The notes under the pieces were generated by a model. It saw nothing but the letters and a program-made list of their open reading frames with translations. It did no database searches and was not told the origin of the DNA. The position numbers and the translations under genes are program-made. 64,000 nucleotides of DNA from Carpediemonas membranifera (Eukaryota; Fornicata), in NCBI GenBank assembly GCA_019828565.1, contig JAHDYR010000021.1, positions 1 through 64,000 on the forward strand, written 5' to 3'. The number at the start of each line of letters is the position of its first letter. The first letter of the stretch is position 1. Shown here piece by piece: positions 29,384-39,713 of the stretch.

Positions 29384-31286
29384 TTACACAGCTCTCGCGT
29401 CAATGGTCCGGCTGCACCCGCGGCACGTGACCTGCCTCCGGTTCGCGCTGACTGTGGCCGACCGATGGCAGTGGGGGCACGTGACGGTGCGCTGCCTCGC
29501 GACGCCCTCGGGCAGGTCGACTGTCTGGCGCGGCGCCATCTCGCACTGGCCGCCGTTGTGGGCCATGTGCTCTTCCTGGTTGGCCACGCGGAGCAGGCAC
29601 TTGTGGCAGAAGTCCTGGCCGCACGGGCACTTCGACATCTTGCAGCTGTCCAGGTCGCCTTCGCGCGAGGTCAGCTCGCCGCACGTGGGGCAGCGGCGGA
29701 TGACGGGGACGTCCACAGCGGCGCCTCTGCCGAGCGTGACCAGGCGGCACGTCTGCAGGATGTCGTTCTGCTCGACGAGCGTCCTGATCTCGGCGCGCGA
29801 GTATGCCTGCTGGCGCCGCGGGATGACGTAGAAGTCGGCTGCCGCGCCTGCTGCGGCAGGGGCCGAGTCGAGCACCGCCTGGCGCATCTGGCCGGCGTCC
29901 TCCAGACGAGGGAGGCGGGCGGCGCCCGTGCAGTCGGCGTACACGCGGTGGTGGTCGTGGAGGGTCACGCCGACGGAGCCGGGCTGGGGGAACTGGCCGC
30001 CGAACACGTGGAAGGCGAAGCGGCGGCGCGTCTCGTCGTCCTCGAGCACGGCACGGAGGGCGTCCTGCACGCCCTGGCTGTCCGCGGGGAAGCGCAGCGG
30101 GGCGAGCACGGCGGCGACCGTGAGCGGGTTGGGGCGCACAAGCAGGGCCCGCAGCTGGGCGGCCGTCAGCGCGAGGACCTTCTCGCTGAAGCGCGTCTTC
30201 GCGGCCATGCCGTTGCGGACGATCTGCATGCGCTCGGCGAAGCGGCGTCTCACCTCGTCGCCGTACGCCTTGAGGTCGCCCTCGAAGCCCTCGAGCGGAC
30301 ACGCGGCCGCAGCCTCCGCAACAGACCGCTGCAGCGCCCGGGCGACGATGGGCATCAGCGCTCCCAGGTCGACGCGGCCGCCCGTGAGCGCGACGAGCCA
30401 GGCGTCGCTGACCATGTCCGCGGGCAGGGTGATGCCGTCGAGCAGCATGAGCTGCAGCACGCGGCCGAGCCCCAGCAGGACCGGGCGCAGGTCGTCGAGC
30501 GGCATGTCGAGGGCGTCGGGCGTGAAGACCAGCGTGCCCTCGCGGAAGATGGGCACAGGTAACTCCATGCCCCCGACGGCCTGGCGGACGGCCACATGCG
30601 GCAGCTCGACGACCAGGTCGGGCAGGGCCTTCGCGGAGTCGTCGCCCGAGAGCGTCGCGGGGATGGCGAACAGGTCCTCCTCGCACGCGGCGATGCTGGC
30701 CAGGCTCGCCGAAACGTCGTCAGCGAGGGCGATGTCGACCGGGTCCTCGCGGAACATCTGCAGGCGCACGCGGTCGATGTCGTCGACGAAGGCGTGGGCG
30801 TTCGCGAACCTGCTGCTCGCCGCGTTGAGGTCGACCTCAGGGTCCAGCTCGTTGGCAGCGGCAGCGAAGAGGCCGTCGGCCAGGGCGCGGCGGACGGACC
30901 AGCGGGCCTCGGGGTGGGTGGCGAGCATGCCGGAGAGCACGTCGCGCAGGGCGTCGGGGACGGCGACGGTGGCGAGCAGGGCTGTGCAGAGAGTGTCGTT
31001 GTTGACGGCCGAGGCGGATGCGAGGTCGCCCATGAGAAGAGCGAGCAGCCTCTGGCAGAAGGCGGGGTAGTCCGGCGCCATGGCCCCGAGCATCGTCAGG
31101 CCCGCGTGGTAAACGTCGGCGGTCTGCTGCTCGCGGTGGCTCAGCTTCTTCCCTGCATTGCGCGCGGCGATCTCCTCGGGCGCGCTGAAGGCGAGCGTGC
31201 CGATGTTGACTCCGGTCGCGGTCGCGTTCACGGCGTCCATGTTCGAGGCCGTCTCGAAGTCGACGAGCACGGGGTGGCCCTCGCGC

Positions 31287-31319
<33 letters not shown>

Positions 31320-34300
31320 CAGACGCCCGCGCTGTGCAGGTCGTGGATCGCGGTGAGCAGGCCGTGGAGCAGTCTGCGCAGGCTGTCGGGCGAGTCGGCT
31401 GGGGCGTCGCGCAGATGGCGCTCGAGGCGCTCCATGACGATCGTGCAGGTCTGCTCGGCGCTGTCGACGAGGACGAAGTGCAGCCTGGGCACGGCGGGGC
31501 TGTGCGTCATGCGCGACAGGATGCCCGCCTCGCGGTCGCAGAGCTTGCGATGGTGCTCGGTGTCGAGCTTGAAGGTCTTGGCGATGAAGGTCTGGCCGTC
31601 GCGGGTCACGATCTGGCACAGCGCTCTGTTCTCGCTGACGGTCGACTCCACGGTGAAGTCGGACAGCGACAGGTCGGCGCGCATCTCGGGGAGGTCCATG
31701 AGGTGGGCCAGCCCCATCTCGCGCAGCTCGGCAAAGAGGCTGGCCGACGGCGCGGTGAGGGCCTCCAGCTCGGGGCAGAGCCGGACGAGCTGCGGCGTGC
31801 GGCGGGAAAGAACATCCTTCATGTGTGCCAGCTTGACTATGACGGAGTCTAGTTCCTTCTGCGCTTCGTCAAGCTTGCCGACGCCGTGTTTGCGTTTCCT
31901 GCTGAAGAAGTCGACATCTTCTTCGAGATCTTCGGCCTTGCTCTTCAGGTGCTGGTAGTCGCCCAGCGACCGGAGCTGCGCAGTGATGGCGTCGGCCTCG
32001 GCGAACCCAGCCAGGTGGTCCTCAGCCTCGGCGGCCAGGCCAGTCAACTGGCGAATGGTGCGCTCCTCAGCGCTCGTGTCCTCGCCAAGCTCCTTCCGAC
32101 TGAGGGCACACTGCCACGTCACGCGGACGGCCGGCTGGAGGAAGGCGCGGAGCGTGGCGTACCTGGCCTGCAGCTCGGGCGCGAGGGTGGGGAAGTCGAC
32201 GACCTCGTTGTCAGCGGCCTCGAGCATGCGGGCCATCTCGTCGAGCGAGGGGAGAGACTCGAAGGCGGCGGCGCCGTCGACGATGGCCGAGGCCGCCTGG
32301 TAGGCAGCGCTGACAGCGGCGATCCTGGCCTCGAGCGCCTCGACCCCGGCCCTGGCCTGGGCGATGACCGCCTCGTACTCGGCGATGCGGGTCTCTGGGT
32401 GGCGTCTGGCCGGGCCGAGTCGGCTGATGAGACCAGCGGGCGACGGAGTGTCGTCAGTGTCAAGTGTTGGCATGGCGACCGAGAGCAGGGGGTGGCCCTC
32501 GAGCGTGGCGCTCAGCACAGCAGCCTTGTCAGCAGCGGCGAAGGTCATGATGGCCTGGAAGGACGAAATGGTGGTCCTCGCCTTAGATAGTTCTGCCCGG
32601 AGACTGGCGTTCTCATCGTGACTCACATCCAATCTCTCACTCCAAAGCTTGCAGTTCGCCTGTGATGTGATTGCGTCAACGGCATCATTATGCGGACCTT
32701 CGGCCACAAACAGTCCACCCGCCATTCTGATCATGGACGAAATCGGGGCGGCCATGGCGATGCGGAGATCGCGTGGGGCGACCTGCGATGAGGCCACGCG
32801 AGAGACGACCTGCCTCAGCTGGCCGATAGTCGCGTCAACCAGGACAACGTCCGAGACGGCGCCCGAGCAGAAGTCGGCAACAATCTGGTCGCACCTGCAT
32901 TCGTTGAAGAGCTTGATGAGCTTGGCCAGCTCGGCGTCCTTGGAGTCTATCTTGGCGAACTTGTCCTCCAGCCAGACTCTGGCGGCGGGGCGGGTCAGCG
33001 TCATCGTGAAGGAGCGGGGCAGACCAGTGGCGAGGAAGTGGAGGAGGATGCGAGCGGTGTCGCTGATGAGTACTTCTGAGCCGTCAGGGTCGATGGCGAT
33101 GTCGGCGTCGGGGGCGACTGGGCTGGAGCAGAGCTGGTTGACGGTGGCCAGGAACTGGGGGGTGCGGGTGAGTGCGCTCCAGACCTTGGCTGTCGTGTCG
33201 CTGGATCCAGACACGATCGTGGTGCCGTCTCTGGAGAACGCGACACCATTCACCCCGCCATTGTGCCCCGAAAACGTCCTGATCAGCGCCCCGGTCGCGA
33301 CGTCCCACTGCATGATGGTGTTGTCGCCAGACCCAGACACCAGAGTCCTGCCGTCGGGGGAGAAGGCGAGGCTCCACACAATATCGGTGTGCCCATCAAG
33401 GGTCCGAGTCAGCTGGTCGGTTGCGGAGTCCCAGAACTTGATGAAGCCAACATTGTCTCCGGATGCGATGATGGTGCCGCTTGGTGATAACGCAACGTTA
33501 CAGACTGGGTTGCCATGGTTCATGGTCCTGATGCATTCGCCAGTAGTGGTGCTCCATTGGTTGATCGTGCCGTCAACACTTCCAGTGTAAATGGTCGAGC
33601 CATCAGGGGAGATGGCCACGCCATGCACGGAATTATTATGCCCTGTTAGTGTCAGCCTGCACTGCCCTGTCTCGACGTCCCAGACCTTGGCGGTTTTGTC
33701 ATACGATCCGGAGACCAGGGTGCGGCCATCGGACGAGAATGCAACACAGTGCACAACATCAGTGTGCCCGCTTTGGGTCTTAGTCACCCGACCTGTGGCT
33801 ACGTTCCAGAGTTTGATGAGACCGTCATCGCCACCATATGCGATGGTCGACCCGTCCGGCGACACGGCATCATAAAAAGCTTCATTTCTAAGTTTCATGG
33901 TCCTGATACAACGACCAGTGGCCGAGTCCCACTGCTTGATTGTGCCATCATCTGATGAAGTGATGATGGTGCCGTCGGGGGCAGTGGCGACACCGAACAG
34001 TGCGTATATGTGCCCAGTCAGTGTCCTGATACACGTATCCTTTCCAATTTCACTTGCGGGCCGCGTGTTCCATGCCTCGAGTGCGAACTCAACCTGGACA
34101 TCGTCATGGTCGGCCTCGAGTCTGCCATCGACCATCGTGACGGTAACAGCGGGCTCAATGAGCTCTATCGTCAGAGTCTCGGGTTCTATACTCTCGCTGA
34201 GTAGGTACTGGATGACCTGCTCGAGGTCCTGGACGGTGATTGGTGTCTCGCCTCGCTTGCGGATCTGGATGCCCTCGGGGCCGGGGTGCTTGGAGCTTGC

Positions 34301-34384
34301 GGTGTGGATATGAGTATCTACTGCTCTGCAGTCCTTGCTGCGTGAGAATGCGGCCTCAATACGTACCACTGGCTGTGTAATCAC
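29384..34384 (-). CDS. WD40 propeller-coiled coil-Ser/Thr kinase-IBR zinc protein, copy 1
   Basis: Very large (about 1,666 residues) signalling-type protein. Seven WD40 repeats (about 120-430), each with SPDG..SGS.D.T...WD-like cores, form one propeller. A helical/coiled-coil region follows. A protein kinase domain (about 930-1130) has the Lys in FIAKTF, HRDLKPENV at 1023-1031, SAPEE in place of APE, and DFE in place of DFG. A long region without recognised domain leads to a C-terminal IBR/RING-like zinc segment (CPTCGE .. CKMSKCPCGQDFCHKCL .. CPHC .. CRGCSR). The combination suggests phosphorylation coupled to ubiquitin-type scaffolding; that is inference. The 5' end is uncertain: the frame opens at GTG (34384), with TGA five codons upstream, and the first in-frame ATG is near codon 84, so an upstream exon is likely. 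The stop is TAAAG. Confidence 0.8.
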
Positions 34385-34738
34385 GGAATTGGCTGATCAA
34401 ACGCGTCAGGCGTGCTGTGTAAAGGAATCGCGATGCAGTAGTGTTGCTGCTGTTGCTACACACCATCTGTGTGAGAATCGCTGGAAACCGCGAACCTTGG
34501 GCATCGTCGCTCCATCGCTTGCCTCGATAACTCGACAAAGACATCGAAGTGAATGCGCTGGTCAGGGGTGAGTCGACGCCGTGCCAGCCCAGGAACTGCA
34601 CAGTGACGCAGGACAGTGGCTCTAGACAGCGTTCATTCTTCACATCGCACCAGCCAAAACTCCATCGGTAGTCGGCGTCAGCACGTCGTGGTTGGCACCG
34701 GACAAGGAGCTTGGTCTGGACACGAGTCAAGTCACCGT
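34385..34738. other. Upstream region of WD40-kinase copy 1
   Basis: About 350 bp. Positions 34385-34629 are repeated in front of the second copy (49554-49798). It contains splice-like signals on the minus strand (a 30-nt GTTTGA..GATTACACAG segment ending at 34373, and a 29-nt GTTCGC..CTCACACAG segment), so it may hold missed 5' exons. I could not find a unique in-frame joining. Confidence 0.4.
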
Positions 34739-36643
34739 TTACCTACCGATACCACCCTGCTCGCTCGCCGAGCCGACCCCGAACCGCCACAGCGGCAGCC
34801 TCTTCATGGGCTGCGCCGACTTCTCCACGGGCAACGGCGTATGCACGTTCACAGCGTCCGCCTCAACCCCAAGCCGGCCATAGCGGTTGTCACCGCTCGA
34901 GAAGACGCCGCACTTGGTGTGGAACCGGAAGGACCCGGGACAGCCGCAGATACGACGGATCGAACCCAGTGCGAGGGGCGTCCAGTGCCGGATAACGGCC
35001 TCGTCGGTCTCCTCGGCCTCGTTGGAGTGGATCCCCAGGGCCCCGAACCTATTATCGCCCAGGCCAAACCACTTTCCGGCAGAGTTCTCGGCAAAGTGAC
35101 TCGTTCCGTTCGAAGAGAAAGACTTCACGCGCCAGGGGAAGGAAATCTCGGTAGGATTGAGGTACTCGGTGAGTTGCATCGGCATGAACGGTCCGAACAC
35201 GCCCGACCGGCCGGTAAGGAGCACGCTGTCGTTCGAACAGAACAGGGTCGAGTCGCGCGCCCAAATCAGCTCAGTGACCGCGGCCTTAACCTCAGTAAAC
35301 ACGCTAACGCTCTTCTTGTTTCCCAGCCCGAGCTGGCCGGTCGAGTTGTCTCCGGCAACAAGGCAGTGTGCTCCAAAGTGAAGGCCGACTGAGGCCTGGC
35401 CCACAGTCACGCCAGAGAGCCGCTGGATGGGGTATGATAGCCTAAGTCGTGTGAACTCTGACACCGCAGTGCTGGTCGCGCCTACGCCGAGCTGACCGTG
35501 GCTGTTATCGCCAGCGACCGCGAGGTAGTTCTCGCACTGGACGAAGGAGTGGCCCCACGCTGTGAGAATAAAACGGAAGCGCCGGCCACGACGGAACCTG
35601 CTGGTCCGTGCGAGCGTGCGTTGGATCTTGGGGCACGCCTTGAATGAGACCGCGGTTGGGGCCGACACGACGGCGTTCGCAGAGCCTGGTATGCCCGTCT
35701 GACCCCACAACGAGTTACCCCAGGCGAAGAGCCCCTGCTGCGTCGCTGCAAGAACGGTCCTGCCGTCCGACTGGAGGTCGTCAACTCTGGGAAGCCGTAC
35801 TCTGGTCCACGCGACAATGAACCGCGGGCCGAGGGTTCCGACCTGGCACTCATCGTTGTTTCCACGCGCGAACAGTTTGCCGAAGTACGACGTGAACTCA
35901 GTGTCCCTGAAATGTGTGGTGATACCGTCCCGCCGGGCACCAGTCATCACCTGATAGAACTTACGGCATATGAACGCTGCTGCACGCTGGCTGGGGCTGG
36001 CAGCATCACAGGTCAAGCCAGCAGTGGTCATGATGGCCCAGATCGTGCCAGGGTGGAGGGTGTAGATGGTCTCGGGAAGCACGGGATGCTGGATGTCAAG
36101 CGTAACATCGGCGTCGCCACTAAGTGCGGAGCATGCCCGCTGAAGATCCCGGGCGAGGGCCTCAACGTGGATGCCGAGGCGCTTGTCGACCTTAAAGGCC
36201 AAATCTAGAGAATCCAGGAGCCCAGCCCGGATCTCACTAAATCTCCGGATCGCCTCTTCTGGTATGAACGGCGACTTGGGCGATACTGTGCTCTCAGGGA
36301 CCGGGAGCTTCAAGTCGGCGAACCGGCGGTGGACACGATGGACCGACCGCACCAGGGCCGAGGCCACGTTCCCCGGTACGTCCTGGTCGTCTGTGCTGCT
36401 GAGCAGGGGTTCGATGGAGCCTGTGAAGGCCATAAGCCGGCTCGTGTCTTCGCGTGCTTTCTCGGCGACGGCCTTTCGGGATTGCTCGAGAGATGATAGG
36501 GTCTTATTCAACAATTTCTGCGCTTCCAGGATCGGAACGACGAGCTCGGGGCTCGTGGTGGTGTTTACGGCGCGTACCATATGAACGGAGGCGCGCTGGA
36601 GGCAACGGGACGTGGTTTCGATTGAACTGGTAAGCTTCTGCAT
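34739..36643 (-). CDS. RCC1-repeat protein
   Basis: 634 residues. The N-terminal third (1-250) is predicted helical without a recognised domain. The remainder carries RCC1-type repeats with the GDN/GxLG signature: LFAWGNSLWGQTGI, VAGDNSHGQLGVG, VAGDNSTGQLGLG, GLGDNRFGALGI and SSGDNRYGRLGV. RCC1 repeats form a seven-bladed propeller used for Ran exchange or other protein binding; there is no evidence here for a Ran-GEF role. It lies upstream of the WD40-kinase gene on the same strand, and close to a second RCC1-like gene. The start ATG at 36643 is the first in frame; the stop is TAAAC. Confidence 0.75.
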   Translation of the reverse strand: MQKLTSSIETTSRCLQRASVHMVRAVNTTTSPELVVPILEAQKLLNKTLSSLEQSRKAVAEKAREDTSRLMAFTGSIEPLLSSTDDQDVPGNVASALVRSVHRVHRRFADLKLPVPESTVSPKSPFIPEEAIRRFSEIRAGLLDSLDLAFKVDKRLGIHVEALARDLQRACSALSGDADVTLDIQHPVLPETIYTLHPGTIWAIMTTAGLTCDAASPSQRAAAFICRKFYQVMTGARRDGITTHFRDTEFTSYFGKLFARGNNDECQVGTLGPRFIVAWTRVRLPRVDDLQSDGRTVLAATQQGLFAWGNSLWGQTGIPGSANAVVSAPTAVSFKACPKIQRTLARTSRFRRGRRFRFILTAWGHSFVQCENYLAVAGDNSHGQLGVGATSTAVSEFTRLRLSYPIQRLSGVTVGQASVGLHFGAHCLVAGDNSTGQLGLGNKKSVSVFTEVKAAVTELIWARDSTLFCSNDSVLLTGRSGVFGPFMPMQLTEYLNPTEISFPWRVKSFSSNGTSHFAENSAGKWFGLGDNRFGALGIHSNEAEETDEAVIRHWTPLALGSIRRICGCPGSFRFHTKCGVFSSGDNRYGRLGVEADAVNVHTPLPVEKSAQPMKRLPLWRFGVGSASEQGGIGR

Positions 36644-36821
36644 TGTTGGTCAAGACGGCGACAACTGTACTGCTTTCTACACTGTATTACCCATTAGCTC
36701 AGCAGATAGTGCTCGAATCACCACTGGTGACACGTTATGTGTGACACACAATAAATCGCCCTAGAAACGTAAATACCACACCACACCGCCTTCCTCAAGC
36801 CATACACCCACACGCACCCCT

Positions 36822-38384
36822 TCACACCAGCTCCACAAGCGGGCCGACCCCGCCCTCCGGCTCCTGACCCCGGCCGAGCCCACTCGCTCCCACCTCCCAC
36901 CACTGGCCGTCAGACGCTCGATACAGACTCCCGAGGTAGTGGCAGGCATCTGCCACGAACGGGAGAGTGACTCGACCGCCGAGTCGGGTCCAGGAGTGGG
37001 TGCGGCGGGAGTCGGTCCAGACGACTATGTCCCATTCGCACCAGAAGGAGCAGATCGGCGCTGGAATGTCCAGCTGAACGGGGCTGTAGTAGTCGGCGGG
37101 AGAGCAGGGGAGGATTTTGGCGTTGATGATCGATTCTGGGCATTTTCCGGCAAGCATGAGTTTTCCGGCACTCTGGAATATTGAGTAGTGATATCTGGAG
37201 ATAATCAACTTGTCAAGTCTGTATGGAAGCTCTACACATGCAGACAGTGGCTCAGCGTGGCCGAGTCCCAGCCGGCCGTAGGAGTTCTCACCCCCTACCA
37301 TCGTCCGATCGCCCATGGAAAGAAACACAGCCCACTCTGTGCTCATAATGCACTCCGGTACAAACCCCGTGGGCAGAATTACTGGCTGGAAAGAACAGTC
37401 TGCCGAGCCTGCGGGCACCAGGCCATCAGCGTCCTTCCCTGTCGCCATCAGACCCACCGGGGTCTGGATGACCGTACGAATGGCCATATAGTCTATAACT
37501 ATGCGGACAGCCACCCTATCCTTGTGCCAGGCTGGGAGGCTGAGCTCGTACGCCGCCACTGCTGGGCACGAGGCGAATTCGAGGCGGGTTGGGTCGACTG
37601 CTTCACCCGTGGACACGCCACTGAGGCCCAGCCCGCCAATGTACGCTGCACTCCAGCACCACAGCCCCTTGGGGGTCTGGGCGATAAATGCTTCGTCGCA
37701 AGAGTAGTGTAGGGCGATGATCCGCGGCATGCGGGCCATTGTGAGCCGAAGAGATGTGATGTCGCGCTTGAATAGATGGCCGGTGTATAGCACGTGCGCG
37801 TAATGGGTGGTGCTGGCTTTTTGCTGGAAGGTCTGGCCGTCCTTCGCGGCGACGTGGTGGACGAAGGCGAACTTTTTGCAGAGGAACCAGGGGAGCTTGT
37901 CCTCCTGGCTGTAGCCGACGCGCTGCCTCTCGGCCTTTTCGACAGTCCGCTCCAGGTCGGGATCGGCGCCGCCGTGGACGAGGACCGCGAAGAGCGTTCC
38001 CTGGAGCAACGTGTGTAGGGCGACCGGGAGCGCCTCGCCATCCGCGAGCTCGACGTTCATGGACAGTCTGGGGCCGCTGGTGAGGATCGAGCGCGCGCAG
38101 TCGAGGAGGACTTGCGCAGTTGGTTCGAGAGAAGGGATGCTGATGAGCATAGCGAGAAGCTCGGCAACATCTGTGACACTGCTCGGTGGCGTTTCAGCCT
38201 CTTTACGCTGGACCGCGGGCATGTTCTGCTTGAAGTGCCGCGAGAAGGCGTGGCGAAGCAATGAAGGGATGTCCCCGGGAATGAAACGAGCTGCAGACAG
38301 AGAAACACGATATGCCGCAATAATGGCATCATTCACGCTCATCTGTGCAGTTTCAAATCCGTCAGATGCTTCTCCACCTGACAT
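36822..38384 (-). CDS. RCC1-like protein, intact member of local family
   Basis: 520 residues; the full-length counterpart of the broken copies at 10092 and 11346. The N-terminal ~170 residues (DIPSLLRHAFSRHFKQNMPA; LLDCARSILTSGPRLSMNVE) are specific to this local family. The C-terminal part has weak RCC1-type repeats (QTPKGLWCWSAAYIGGLGL, VGGENSYGRLGLGHAE). Function unknown. The stop is TGA, with no TAAA in the adjacent sequence, and the last ~25 residues are Gly/Glu-rich with no similarity to the paralogue, so the 3' end may have been altered. Confidence 0.65.
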   Translation of the reverse strand: MSGGEASDGFETAQMSVNDAIIAAYRVSLSAARFIPGDIPSLLRHAFSRHFKQNMPAVQRKEAETPPSSVTDVAELLAMLISIPSLEPTAQVLLDCARSILTSGPRLSMNVELADGEALPVALHTLLQGTLFAVLVHGGADPDLERTVEKAERQRVGYSQEDKLPWFLCKKFAFVHHVAAKDGQTFQQKASTTHYAHVLYTGHLFKRDITSLRLTMARMPRIIALHYSCDEAFIAQTPKGLWCWSAAYIGGLGLSGVSTGEAVDPTRLEFASCPAVAAYELSLPAWHKDRVAVRIVIDYMAIRTVIQTPVGLMATGKDADGLVPAGSADCSFQPVILPTGFVPECIMSTEWAVFLSMGDRTMVGGENSYGRLGLGHAEPLSACVELPYRLDKLIISRYHYSIFQSAGKLMLAGKCPESIINAKILPCSPADYYSPVQLDIPAPICSFWCEWDIVVWTDSRRTHSWTRLGGRVTLPFVADACHYLGSLYRASDGQWWEVGASGLGRGQEPEGGVGPLVELV

Positions 38385-38581
38385 CTATCTTCGGAGAGTG
38401 CAGTCCTTGACTGGGACCCCCGCCCAGGAGGTCAGCTGGACCCGCAGCCTGCAATGAACGCCCCCTGGTCACACTTTGGGCAGCATTCGTCCGTCTCATC
38501 AGGGCCTGGGCAGTCGGCCGCTTGAACTCTTCATTTCTCACAACAATTTGCCCCCATTCCCGGCTTCTAGCTCCTTTTAGT

Positions 38582-39706
38582 ATGAATCGAAGAGCAAAAC
38601 TGTCCGCAACAGCAGCTACAATTACCAATGCTGCAGCTCTCCAACAGCATTTCGCGATGAATCTCAATTTGAAGAGCAGTAGGCCAAGAAAATCGCGTCC
38701 AGCGACGGTAACGTCAAGCAAGAAACCAAAACCGCCAGTTCACGAAGAGGAGGATGAAATTGCGAGAGAAAAAGCTGCCATTAGCGGAAAAGCGCCGCAG
38801 CCGAAGCCCGAGCCCGAAACCCTGCCGCTCACTGCCGTCTCAGACGACCACGACGCCTCCGACCGGCATCTACGGGACTACAAACACAGCCTCTCTCTCG
38901 CACAGACCCTAGGCCTCGTCCCCCGCCCGCCCTCGCCTTTGAATTCGTCAGAATGGACCGGGGTCAAGCAGACTTGGCGGGCCAGGGGCGATATGACGTG
39001 CAGCATATGCTACGAGCCGCTGGGCAAGAGCGAGCAGGTGTTGCTGTCGTGCTCGCATTCGTTCCATATGCGGTGTCTCAAACAGGTCGAGATCTTCTCC
39101 AAGAAACGCACCTGCCCTCTGTGCAGGGCTCCGTATCAGGCCCGTCGCGTCTATGATGCCGAGTTCTCCTACATCCACGACTGTGCAGCGAAGGTCCAAG
39201 CCGTGTTCCGCGGCTACGTTGTGAGGAAGCAATACAAAGCTCTGAGAAGGATCACTCGGCCCTCTGACCCTGGCCGAGCAAGGATTTGGGTCGGCGAGAG
39301 GGTGGAGGAGTTTGGTGACAATGTGCTAAGTTTAGTGGAGGATCAGCGAAAGATCGTGGACGCAATGCTCGGAACGGTCGAGAGCGCGGTTCGGGAGCAA
39401 GAAAGCTTATTCACACGCCTCGAGACGCTGCAGAAGATCAAGAGAATGAGCGAAGACGATTGGGCCGGGCTGCTCACCTCCGCCCTGGGCCGACACCAGG
39501 CCTGCCCCATCTGCCTGCGACACGTCTGCGGGCCTGGTGTCCAAGCCAGTGTGGGCATTGGGTCGAGCAGTGATGTTTGTATGACGTCGTGTGGGCATTT
39601 ATATCACACAAAGTGTCTCGAGAGCCTCGAGGCGTTTGAGGACGGGGCCTCGAGCTGCCCGGTCTGTCGCCAGTATTATGTCAGGACCGCGGTGTTAGTC
39701 TCTTAA
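38582..39706 (+). CDS. RNF32: RNF32-like RING-IQ-RING protein
   Basis: Predicted ubiquitin-ligase-type protein of 374 residues, close to the length of vertebrate RNF32. A first RING-H2 (CSICYEPLGKSEQVLLSC-SHSFHMRC .. CPLCRAPYQ, about residues 140-190) is followed by an IQ calmodulin-binding motif (AAKVQAVFRGYVVRKQYKAL) and a second RING (CPICLRHVCGPG .. CGHLYHTKCLESLE .. CPVCRQYY). This order, and the N-terminal AALQQHF segment, fit RNF32. In animals RNF32 is linked to testis and flagellum; a flagellar role here would be inference. The first ATG of the frame is at 38582. The stop lies in TTAAATAAAC and is 7 nt from the stop codon of the convergent gene. Confidence 0.85.
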   Translation: MNRRAKLSATAATITNAAALQQHFAMNLNLKSSRPRKSRPATVTSSKKPKPPVHEEEDEIAREKAAISGKAPQPKPEPETLPLTAVSDDHDASDRHLRDYKHSLSLAQTLGLVPRPPSPLNSSEWTGVKQTWRARGDMTCSICYEPLGKSEQVLLSCSHSFHMRCLKQVEIFSKKRTCPLCRAPYQARRVYDAEFSYIHDCAAKVQAVFRGYVVRKQYKALRRITRPSDPGRARIWVGERVEEFGDNVLSLVEDQRKIVDAMLGTVESAVREQESLFTRLETLQKIKRMSEDDWAGLLTSALGRHQACPICLRHVCGPGVQASVGIGSSSDVCMTSCGHLYHTKCLESLEAFEDGASSCPVCRQYYVRTAVLVS

Positions 39707-39713
39707 ATAAACT

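Noticed and set aside
29400-31852. Long alternative frames (over 400 codons) within the WD40-kinase gene and its copy at 52-54.8 kb
   Set aside because: Arg/Pro/Ala-rich shadow frames; the kinase and zinc motifs are in the other frame.
36688-36730. tRNA-like stretch (TTAGCTCAGCAGATAG followed by TCGAATCACC)
   Set aside because: D-arm-like and T-arm-like pieces are adjacent with no room for an anticodon arm or acceptor stem.
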